Assembly (NCBI GenBank): GCA_910586455.1
Contig: CAJUHX010000031.1
Span: 1 to 22,431, forward strand
Origin: an uncultured Muribaculaceae bacterium
Lineage (GTDB): Bacteria > Bacteroidota > Bacteroidia > Bacteroidales > Muribaculaceae
DNA length: 22,431 nucleotides
Direction: 5' to 3'
Shown in pieces: positions 1 to 6,625 of the stretch (positions are counted from its first letter, which is position 1; each line of letters opens with the position of its first letter). The position numbers were made by a program, and so were the translations under genes. The notes under the pieces were generated by a model. That model searched no databases and had not been told where the DNA came from. It was given only the letters and a program-made list of their open reading frames with translations.

Positions 1-25
1 TATGCATACTAATCGATTTTCTTCT

Positions 26-50
26 ACAAACACTCTGATTGAGGGTTTGT
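26..50. repeat. Imperfect inverted repeat (10-bp arms, 5-nt loop)
   Basis: ACAAACACTC (26-35) can pair with GAGGGTTTGT (41-50) across the loop TGATT, with one mismatch. Neither side has a clean T-run, so it is a weak intrinsic terminator on either strand. An operator or a terminator for a gene beyond the left edge are both possible. The left arm overlaps the direct repeat CAAACACTCT, which recurs at 82-91. Confidence 0.4.
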
Positions 51-433
51 TATGCTTATAATGTTTAATTTGGTTTAAATTCAAACACTCTCTAATATTT
101 TTTTAATTGGCGAATTTTATATAAAAAACAGACTGTGAAATGGCGATTTTTACAGATTCAATCTTAAAGCACTCCTTTCACCATTCGTGGTAGTTATAAA
201 TTTGGATAGTACTAATGGTTCTATTATTTACCGGACATAATACTTTACAATATATCATTATCGGGTTGAAAGGTTTCATGTCTAACTAATTAGTATGTAG
301 TTAAATGTAAACTACTATCGTGAGCAATTAACCTATGCTCATTTCCAATAAAAATCGCCCCTTGCCAGGCCGTTCGGCTTGTTAAACTTTCATTAAACTT
401 TTCGACCGCGGTAGATTTTAATAGTATTCTGTG

Positions 434-441
434 TAAATTTG
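434..441 (+). promoter_or_regulatory. Putative -7 element of the response-regulator promoter
   Basis: TAAATTTG matches the Bacteroidetes primary sigma factor -7 consensus TAnnTTTG exactly. Its last base is only 4 nt before the ATG at 446. If the element is used, transcription would start at or next to the A of the start codon and give a leaderless or nearly leaderless mRNA. No convincing TTTG -33 element lies 19-21 bp upstream, so activation by a regulator or a chance match remains possible. Confidence 0.5.
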
Positions 442-445
442 CGCC

Positions 446-1141
446 ATGGAAAATGCGATAAGAATACTTGTGGTTGACGACGAGGAAACTCTGTGCGACG
501 CCCTGGCCTTTAACCTGCAGGCCGAAGGATATGTGGCCGATACAGCCTACAGCGCCGAAGATGCGCTGGCAATGAATCTTGCCGTATACGATCTGGTGTT
601 GCTCGATATAATGATGGGCGAAATATCAGGGCTGCAGCTGGCGCGGATAATGAAGGCAAATCCGGTCACGGCGCATGTGCCGGTGATTTTCTGCACGGCC
701 AAGGATTCGGAAGACGACATGATACATGGTCTTGACCTCGGAGCCGACGATTATATTACCAAGCCTTATTCGCTCAAAGCGGTGCTGGCGCGAGTGCGCA
801 CTGTGTTGCGTCGTACCGGTGGTGCAGCGCCTCGCGATGCGGCAGAGCCGGCTACTGTCAGTTGCCGCGGGCTTGTGCTGTCGGCGCGCAACCACAGCTG
901 CACTATCGATGGCAGCGAGGTGAAACTGCCGCGCAAGGAATTTGAGATTCTGTTCAAACTCGTTTCAAATCCCGGCAAGGTGTTCAGCCGGGCACAGCTG
1001 CTGGCCGAGATATGGCCCGACGAGGTGGTGGTGCTCGACCGTGTGGTGGACGTCAATATTACCCGTATTCGCCGTAAGATAGGCGATTACGGCAAGAATA
1101 TCGTTACCCGTTCGGGCTACGGCTATGGCTTCGAGGAATAG
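446..1141 (+). CDS. Two-component response regulator, OmpR/PhoB family
   Basis: A cytoplasmic DNA-binding response regulator, presumably the phosphorylation partner of the overlapping histidine kinase. The receiver domain spans about residues 5-120. It has the acidic pair D11-D12, phospho-acceptor D54 in VLLDIMM, switch residue T84 and conserved K106 in TKPY. A short linker (about 123-138) leads to a winged-helix Trans_Reg_C domain (about 139-230) with the recognition-helix region RVVDVNITRIRRKIG and the usual GYGYGFE end. At 231 aa it is full length for the family. The start at 446 is supported by the receiver fold beginning at once and by the TAAATTTG box 4 nt upstream. It overlaps the kinase gene by 17 bp, which suggests translational coupling. 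Nothing in the sequence names the signal. The phosphate transporter downstream makes a PhoB-like role thinkable, but this is position only. Confidence 0.93.
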   Translation: MENAIRILVVDDEETLCDALAFNLQAEGYVADTAYSAEDALAMNLAVYDLVLLDIMMGEISGLQLARIMKANPVTAHVPVIFCTAKDSEDDMIHGLDLGADDYITKPYSLKAVLARVRTVLRRTGGAAPRDAAEPATVSCRGLVLSARNHSCTIDGSEVKLPRKEFEILFKLVSNPGKVFSRAQLLAEIWPDEVVVLDRVVDVNITRIRRKIGDYGKNIVTRSGYGYGFEE

Positions 1142-2588
1142 AGTGCCGTATTCGCGGCGACTGTTTCTGTGGCTTCTGGGCTACTCGCTGCTGCTCATAG
1201 GGGCCTTTGTGGCCTTTCAGTACCACCGCGAGAAGGAGTTCAAGGCCGGAGAGATAAACGCGCAGCTGCAGCTGATAAACAGCTATATACTTACCGAGTT
1301 GAGCGAGGGTGTGAAGCCGCGTGATATACGGCTCGACGAGTTTCACCCCTTCGACGACCTGCGTGTAAGCATAATAGCCGCCGACGGCAAGGTGCTGTAC
1401 GACAACAGCCTCGACTCGTTGCCATCGTCGAATCACCTCGACCGCAGCGAGATTCAGCAGGCCATGCGGCATGGCAGCGGATTTGCCCAGCGTCGCCACA
1501 GCAGCAGCACCGGCACCACATATTTCTATTCGGCGCGACGCAGCCCCGACGGCTGTATAGTACGAACTGCGGTGCCATATACACTGTCGTTCGACGACCT
1601 GTTGCGGGCCGACTACGGCTTTCTGTGGGTGATGGGGCTGATTGCTCTTGCCATGTGTACACTCGGTTGCTTTGCCACCCGCAGGGTAGGGGAGCATATC
1701 AGCCGGCTTAACCGTTTTGCCACGAGTGTTGAAAACGGGGAGCAGATTCATGGCATCGAGCCTTTTCCGCGCGACGAACTCGGCCAGATTTCGAGCAATA
1801 TTATCCGCATTTATGCACGTCTGCAGCAGGCCAATGCCGAACGCGATGCCCGCCATCGCGAGGCCTTGCACCAGCAGCAGGAGAAAGAACGCATAAAAAA
1901 ACAGCTCACAAACAATATCAACCATGAACTCAAAACCCCGGTGGCGGCGGTGCGGGTGTGTGTCGAAACTATGCTGGAGCATCCCGACATGGACGCGGCG
2001 CGGCGCCGCGACTTTCTGATGCGCTGTCTGTCCGGCACCGACCGTCTGCAGCGTTTGCTCGCTGATGTGTCGCTGATAACACGTATGGACGACGGCTGCG
2101 ACTCGATAGTACGTTCGGCTGTGAATCTTACCGATATCATCCGTAGCACGGTCGACGAGCACAGGCCGGTGGCCGATGCTCGCGGTTTTGTGATTGACTG
2201 CAGGCTCGGTGCCCCACTTACCGTAGTCGGCAATGCCTCGTTGCTGGAAGCTGTATTTAATAATCTGATTGACAATGCTATCTCCTACAGCGGCGGCGAC
2301 CGCATAACCATATGGCTGATTTCGGCTGTCGAGGGCAGGATTGTCCTTGGTTTCTCCGACAACGGCCATGGGGTAGAGGCCGAACATCTGCCGCGGCTGT
2401 TCGAGCGCTTTTACCGAATCGACAAAGGGCGCTCGCGGGCAGCCGGAGGCACCGGTCTGGGCCTGTCGATTGTAAAGAATGCGTTGCTTATACACGGCGG
2501 CTCTATTACTGTAGCCGGCAGCAGCGGCGACGGCCTCAAATTCCGCATCGTAATACCGGGCCGGGAGGGGGATTTTACAAAAAATTAG
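1125..2588 (+). CDS. Membrane sensor histidine kinase (HAMP, HisKA, HATPase_c)
   Basis: The sensor partner of the preceding response regulator. From the ATG at 1125 it has TM1 (about 12-31), an extracytoplasmic segment of ~130 residues with no sensor family I recognise, TM2 (about 164-184), and a HAMP-like linker (about 185-235). The HisKA domain follows with phospho-acceptor H267 in NHELKTP, then HATPase_c with the N box FNNLIDNA (378-385), G1 SDNGHGV (411-417), F box LFERFYR (425-431) and G2 GGTGLGLSI (441-449). All catalytic motifs are intact, so it should be an active kinase. The start codon lies inside the regulator's last codons (17-bp overlap). A GTG at 1143, just after the regulator's stop, is an alternative start that would remove six residues. 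The 487-aa length is ordinary. Confidence 0.93.
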   Translation: MASRNRVPYSRRLFLWLLGYSLLLIGAFVAFQYHREKEFKAGEINAQLQLINSYILTELSEGVKPRDIRLDEFHPFDDLRVSIIAADGKVLYDNSLDSLPSSNHLDRSEIQQAMRHGSGFAQRRHSSSTGTTYFYSARRSPDGCIVRTAVPYTLSFDDLLRADYGFLWVMGLIALAMCTLGCFATRRVGEHISRLNRFATSVENGEQIHGIEPFPRDELGQISSNIIRIYARLQQANAERDARHREALHQQQEKERIKKQLTNNINHELKTPVAAVRVCVETMLEHPDMDAARRRDFLMRCLSGTDRLQRLLADVSLITRMDDGCDSIVRSAVNLTDIIRSTVDEHRPVADARGFVIDCRLGAPLTVVGNASLLEAVFNNLIDNAISYSGGDRITIWLISAVEGRIVLGFSDNGHGVEAEHLPRLFERFYRIDKGRSRAAGGTGLGLSIVKNALLIHGGSITVAGSSGDGLKFRIVIPGREGDFTKN

Positions 2589-2654
2589 GATTTATGTAAT
2601 ACTTTTGAAATATTTGCTTGTTTATTTTGCAGACGAATCATTAAAATTGATTTT

Positions 2655-4931
2655 ATGGACATACTATTTCTCTGCGTAATAATCTTTCTGTTTCTGTTAG
2701 CGGTGTTCGACCTTTCGGTAGGTGTAAGCAACGACGCCGTCAACTTTCTCAACTCGGCGGTAGGTTCCGGCGCCGCATCATTCAAAAGGGTGCTGATAGT
2801 GGCTTCGATAGGCGTATTTATCGGCGCGGCCATGAGCAACGGCATGATGGACATTGCCCGCCACGGCATATTCCGGCCCGAGCATTTTTCGTTCTATGAC
2901 CTTATTTGTATATTCATGGCGGTTATGGTCACGGATATCATACTGCTTGATATATTCAACACTCTGGGCATGCCTACATCCACCACGGTGTCGATGGTGT
3001 TCGAACTGCTGGGCGCCACCTTCGTGGTAGCGCTGATAAAGATGGCCGGAGGTGCCGATCTTGGCTTTAATCAGCTGCTTAACACCGAAAAAGCCTTGTC
3101 GGTGATTCTGGGTATATTCCTTTCGGTGGCCATAGCCTTTGTGTTCGGCACGGTGGTGCAGTTTATAGCGCGAACGGTGTTTTCGTTCAACTACCGCAGC
3201 AAGCTCAAGTGGAAAATCGGCATTTTCGGCGGTCTGTGTTCCACTGCCATAGTATACTTTCTGCTGATAAAGGGCGCCAAGGACCTTACTTTCATGACTC
3301 CGGATGTGAAGGCCTGGATTGGCGGCCACACACTGCTTATTATATCGGGCTGTATGGTATTCTTTACAGTGCTGATGCAATTGTTGCACGCCCTTAAAGT
3401 GAATGTGCTCAAAGTGATAGTTCTGATAGGTACCTTCTCGCTGGCCATGGCATTCGCCGGCAACGACCTGGTGAACTTTATCGGAGTGCCCCTGAGCGGT
3501 CTGGCATCCTATCAGGACTATGTGGCCAACGGCGGCGGCGACGCCCACGGCTTTCTGATGGGTTCGCTCAACGGCACCGCCGATACCCCGGTATACTTCC
3601 TTATCGGAGCCGGAGTGATTATGGTGGTGTCGCTGGCTACGTCGAAGAAGGCACGTAATGTAACTAAAACCGAAATTGGCCTCGGCAGCCAGCAGGGCGG
3701 CGACGAAATGTTCGGTTCGTCGCGCATAGCCCGCCGTCTGGTGCGCTGGACTCTGTCACTGCTGGTCTGGGTGCGCCACATCACTCCGCTGCGGGTGCGC
3801 CGTTGGTTCAACCGCCGCTTCAATATCGACGAGTCCATCATGGATCAGGGGGCAGCCTTCGACCTTGTGCGCGGCTCGGTGAACCTGGTGCTGGCCGGTG
3901 CGCTGATTGCGCTGGGCACCTCGCTGAAACTGCCGCTCTCCACCACCTTCGTCACCTTTATGGTAGCCATGGGTACATCGCTTGCCGACCGTGCCTGGGG
4001 CCGTGAGAGCGCCGTATTCCGCATTACAGGCGTGATATCGGTAATCGGCGGATGGTTCCTCACCGCCGGCGTGGCCTTTATAGGCGCCGGCCTGATTGTG
4101 GCCGCCATGCACTACGGCGGACTATGGGTCATGTGCCTTATGGCAGTGTTTACCATAGTGCTTATAGTGCGCAGCAACCGACGCTTCGGTCGGAAAGCCG
4201 ACGCTGAAACCGACGACGCACTCTTCCACACCATAATCAACTCCGACGACAAGAGTGCCACCTGGCCAATGCTGCTGATGTACATAAGCGGACAGCAGCA
4301 GAAATACATGGAATATGTGCTGCAGAGCTACCGTGGCGTCACCGAGGCATTCCTGAAGGAGAACGCCGGGGCGCTGGGAAAAATCGACTCGGGGCTGGCC
4401 AGGCAGAAGACGGTGCTGAAGAACTCGCGCCGCAAGGAAACATTGTGTCTGCGTTACCTCACCCGTCAGACCGCTATCGAGAAGAGTACGTGGTTTTATC
4501 TGAGCAACAACTGCTGCATGGGCATACTATACAACCTGCGCCGTATTACCGAGGTGGCCAAGGAACATGTCGATAACAATTTCAGACCCTTGCCCAAGGA
4601 GTATGTGCCCGAATACGACCTTGTGCGGACCCGTGTCAGCACTCTGCTCGATGATGTGTTGGCAATGATGCGGAGCGGCGTAATCGATACCATTCCAACC
4701 CTGCGACGCCACTGCGAGGACATCAAGGACCTGATTTCCGACACCTATCACCGCGCCCACGACCAGCTGCGCGAGGGCGATGCCTCGACCATGGCAGTAC
4801 TGTACGTGTACGTGAACATGCTCCAGGAAACCCAGGAAATGGTATCGGCGGTCCGAAAGTATCTGCGCGCATTCGCCAAGCTGCGCGACCCCGAGTACCG
4901 CTCGCGTCCGGCCCTGCCGAGTGCAAAATGA
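2655..4931 (+). CDS. Inorganic phosphate transporter, PiT family, with PhoU-like C-terminal domain
   Basis: A predicted inner-membrane low-affinity phosphate:cation symporter. The duplicated PiT signature is visible as SNDAVNFLNSAVGSG near residue 25 and GNDLVNFIGVPLSG near 269. Each half also carries a P[TL]STT motif (GMPTSTTVS at 105-113, KLPLSTTFV at 425-433). About ten to twelve hydrophobic segments occupy residues 1-505, broken by a basic cytoplasmic loop (about 330-395). The last ~230 residues are soluble and helical, resembling the PhoU-like domain attached to PiT proteins in Bacteroidetes. That explains the 758-aa length compared with ~420-500 aa for the compact enterobacterial PitA type. 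The gene begins 66 bp after the kinase with no terminator between, so it may be co-transcribed with the two-component system. A poor -7 match (TTATTTTG, 2622-2629) gives only weak support for a separate promoter. The PhoU-like part could couple transport to phosphate signalling, which is inference. Confidence 0.92.
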   Translation: MDILFLCVIIFLFLLAVFDLSVGVSNDAVNFLNSAVGSGAASFKRVLIVASIGVFIGAAMSNGMMDIARHGIFRPEHFSFYDLICIFMAVMVTDIILLDIFNTLGMPTSTTVSMVFELLGATFVVALIKMAGGADLGFNQLLNTEKALSVILGIFLSVAIAFVFGTVVQFIARTVFSFNYRSKLKWKIGIFGGLCSTAIVYFLLIKGAKDLTFMTPDVKAWIGGHTLLIISGCMVFFTVLMQLLHALKVNVLKVIVLIGTFSLAMAFAGNDLVNFIGVPLSGLASYQDYVANGGGDAHGFLMGSLNGTADTPVYFLIGAGVIMVVSLATSKKARNVTKTEIGLGSQQGGDEMFGSSRIARRLVRWTLSLLVWVRHITPLRVRRWFNRRFNIDESIMDQGAAFDLVRGSVNLVLAGALIALGTSLKLPLSTTFVTFMVAMGTSLADRAWGRESAVFRITGVISVIGGWFLTAGVAFIGAGLIVAAMHYGGLWVMCLMAVFTIVLIVRSNRRFGRKADAETDDALFHTIINSDDKSATWPMLLMYISGQQQKYMEYVLQSYRGVTEAFLKENAGALGKIDSGLARQKTVLKNSRRKETLCLRYLTRQTAIEKSTWFYLSNNCCMGILYNLRRITEVAKEHVDNNFRPLPKEYVPEYDLVRTRVSTLLDDVLAMMRSGVIDTIPTLRRHCEDIKDLISDTYHRAHDQLREGDASTMAVLYVYVNMLQETQEMVSAVRKYLRAFAKLRDPEYRSRPALPSAK

Positions 4932-4941
4932 TGTGAAAAAC

Positions 4942-4972
4942 TTGTAAACATCGGGTATCTTTCATAATTTTG
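4942..4972 (+). promoter_or_regulatory. Bacteroidetes-type promoter of the DUF2130 gene
   Basis: TTG (4942-4944, in context CTTG), a 20-bp spacer and TAATTTTG (4965-4972) match the Bacteroidetes primary promoter pattern of a TTTG-like -33 element and a TAnnTTTG -7 element. The last base of the -7 element is 4 nt before the ATG at 4977, the same spacing as at 434-446. The predicted transcript is therefore leaderless or nearly so. This promoter uncouples the gene from the phosphate transporter that ends 45 bp upstream. Confidence 0.7.
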
Positions 4973-4976
4973 TGAG

Positions 4977-6365
4977 ATGAAAGATATTACTTGTCCCAAG
5001 TGCGGAACTGTGTTCCAGGTCGACGAAAGCGACTATGCGGCCATCGTGGCCCAGGTGCGCTCCACAGTGTTCAACGAGGAACTCGACCACCGTATGGCCG
5101 AACTGCGCGAGCAGTTCAAGGCCCGCCAGGAGTCGATTAGGCTACAGTCGGAAAAGGACTGCCAGAGCATTATCTCCGCCAAAGACCTTGAGCTGGGCCG
5201 CCTTAACACCGAACTTGTCCGCCTAAAAGGCATAGTCGATGCTTGCGAGGCGGACAAGAAAGCCGAGTTTGCCGAACTCGAAAGCCGCAAGGACAAGGAG
5301 TTGTTCGACGCCGTGGCGGCAAAAGACCGCCGCATCGCCGACCTGCAGGCTTCTCTGGCAGCCAAGGACAGCGAAAAGCGTCTGGCACTTATGGAGGAAC
5401 AGAGCGCTGCCAAGGAGGCGCTGCAGCTGAAAGAGCAGACGATTATCAGGCTGAAAGCCGACCTTGAATCGGGCCGTCTGGCCGCCGACAACCGCGAGAG
5501 CCAGCTGCGCGAGCAGCATAAACAGCAGCTCGACGACAAACAGGCCGAAATCGACCGCCTCAGGGACTTCAAGATGCGCCTCTCCACCAAAATGGTGGGC
5601 GAAACCCTGGAGCAGCACTGCTCGGTGCAGTTCGCTCAGGCTCAGAGCATGGGCCTCTACCCCGATGCCTCATTCGACAAGGACAACACTGCGGTTGAAC
5701 ACTCCAAGGGCGACTTTATTTTCCGCGACTATATCGACGGCGTGGAATACGTGTCGGTGATGTTCGAGATGAAAAACGAAATGGATCTCACCGCCACCAA
5801 GCACCGCAACGACGACTTTCTGGAGAAACTCGACAAAGACCGGCGCCTCAAGGGCTGCGAATATGCCGTGCTGGTGTCGATGCTTGAGCAGGGCAACGAC
5901 CTCTACGATGCCGGCATAGTCGACAAAAGCCACCGCTATCCCAAGATGATAGTAATCCGCCCGCAGTTTTTCCTTCCTGTGCTGCGCCTTATAAGCGAGG
6001 GTGCGCGCAAGGGCTTTCAGGAGCGGCATGCCCTGCAGAAAGAGCTTGAGGCGGCCAGGACACAGTCCATGGACTTTGCACGCTTCGAAGAAAAGCTCAA
6101 CCGCTTCCGCACTCAGTTCAGCAACAATGTGGCGGCCGCCCACAAGAAATTCGTGGCGGCCACCGAAGGCATCGACAAGACAATCGAGGCGCTCGAAAAG
6201 CAAATCAAGGCCCTGCGCGACATCAAGGCGAATTTCGAGGCATCGGAGCTGAAACTGCTTAAAGCAAACGATATTGCCGAAGAAGACCTCACCGTAAAAA
6301 AACTCACCTACGGCAACCCCACCATACGCAAAATGATACAGGATGCAGCCGGACAGACCGATTGA
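4977..6365 (+). CDS. DUF2130 family coiled-coil protein, possible PD-(D/E)XK-type nuclease
   Basis: A predicted soluble protein of uncharacterised family DUF2130; its function is not established. Three parts are visible. The N-terminus has a CPKCG knuckle (C6, C9) with no second CxxC, so the zinc ribbon is incomplete. A long charged coiled coil rich in A, E, K, Q and R covers about residues 35-200. A globular domain (about 200-345) follows, with a second short coiled region (about 345-425). The globular domain contains ETLEQ (E211), GDF (D246) and FEMKNE (E264, K266), giving D-X17-E-X-K after a helix-borne glutamate. That arrangement resembles the catalytic core of PD-(D/E)XK nucleases. Length (462 aa) and order agree with the family as I know it. 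It has its own promoter and no partner genes on the same unit. A role in nucleic-acid processing is inference from motif spacing only. Confidence 0.85.
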   Translation: MKDITCPKCGTVFQVDESDYAAIVAQVRSTVFNEELDHRMAELREQFKARQESIRLQSEKDCQSIISAKDLELGRLNTELVRLKGIVDACEADKKAEFAELESRKDKELFDAVAAKDRRIADLQASLAAKDSEKRLALMEEQSAAKEALQLKEQTIIRLKADLESGRLAADNRESQLREQHKQQLDDKQAEIDRLRDFKMRLSTKMVGETLEQHCSVQFAQAQSMGLYPDASFDKDNTAVEHSKGDFIFRDYIDGVEYVSVMFEMKNEMDLTATKHRNDDFLEKLDKDRRLKGCEYAVLVSMLEQGNDLYDAGIVDKSHRYPKMIVIRPQFFLPVLRLISEGARKGFQERHALQKELEAARTQSMDFARFEEKLNRFRTQFSNNVAAAHKKFVAATEGIDKTIEALEKQIKALRDIKANFEASELKLLKANDIAEEDLTVKKLTYGNPTIRKMIQDAAGQTD

Positions 6366-6478
6366 CATAATACTTATATAACACTCTCAGATATATGGTA
6401 TAATATCACCTGTGCCTATGTATTTTCACTAAAAATACGCTAAAAAACGGGGTCGAATTTTTTTTATCGTTTTTTTTG

Positions 6479-6509
6479 TTTGTCAAACCATAATTTTTTA
6501 CTAATTTTA
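6479..6509 (+). promoter_or_regulatory. Putative promoter of the exoprotein island
   Basis: TTTG (6479-6482), a 19-bp spacer and TAATTTTA (6502-6509) fit the Bacteroidetes promoter pattern, with a single mismatch (final G to A in the -7 element). Transcription would start near 6513-6515 and run into the hairpin at 6548-6569 and then the gene at 6626. It is the only promoter-like pair I found before the first three exoprotein genes, which are separated by only 26 and 19 bp. Confidence 0.55.
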
Positions 6510-6547
6510 CCCCCGTGAACATTTTTTGTTCCTGCTTTCATTTCCGG

Positions 6548-6569
6548 CAGCGGCTTGAACAAGCGGCTG
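6548..6569 (+). promoter_or_regulatory. Hairpin in the 5' leader of the exoprotein operon
   Basis: CAGCGGCTT (6548-6556) pairs with AAGCGGCTG (6561-6569) around the loop GAAC, with a single G-G mismatch in a nine-position stem. No T-run follows, so it is not an intrinsic terminator. It lies about 35 nt after the predicted transcription start and 56 nt before the ATG at 6626. A role in mRNA stability or as a regulator-binding structure is possible; no known riboswitch class is recognised. Confidence 0.5.
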
Positions 6570-6625
6570 ATCGAAGTCAAACTACCGTGCGAAACCAACT
6601 AAATCAACATTATTATATATAATAT

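Larger units (their letters stand above)
1..445. other. AT-rich non-coding region upstream of the two-component system
   Basis: No credible ORF was found on either strand in these 445 bases, which are clearly more AT-rich than the coding DNA that follows. The stretch holds an imperfect inverted repeat (26-50), a 10-bp direct repeat CAAACACTCT (27-36 and 82-91), a short inverted repeat GTAGTT-N7-AACTAC (297-315), and two matches to the Bacteroidetes -7 element TAnnTTTG (197-204 and 434-441). Only the second match sits next to a gene. I see no tRNA, rRNA or insertion-sequence end. It is probably an intergenic regulatory and terminator region between the two-component operon and whatever lies to the left. 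Confidence 0.7.
6366..6625 (+). other. Intergenic leader of the exoprotein island
   Basis: 260 bp without a gene. It contains long T-runs (about 6458-6478), a promoter-like pair (6479-6509) and a strong hairpin (6548-6569) before the ATG at 6626. No clear intrinsic terminator for the DUF2130 gene is visible. The T-runs may end that transcript, but no stable stem sits directly before them; only the weak pairing GATAT/ATATC at 6390-6407 was found. If the promoter is used the transcript has a leader of about 110 nt, much longer than at the neighbouring genes. Confidence 0.6.

Noticed and set aside
1104..2495. 463-codon open frame on the - strand opposite the histidine kinase
   Set aside because: The kinase frame carries all catalytic motifs; the antisense product has no coherent features.
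2622..2629. TTATTTTG as a -7 element for the phosphate transporter
   Set aside because: It has a mismatch at the second position of TAnnTTTG and no -33 element at 19-21 bp. Kept only as a weak possibility in the gene entry.
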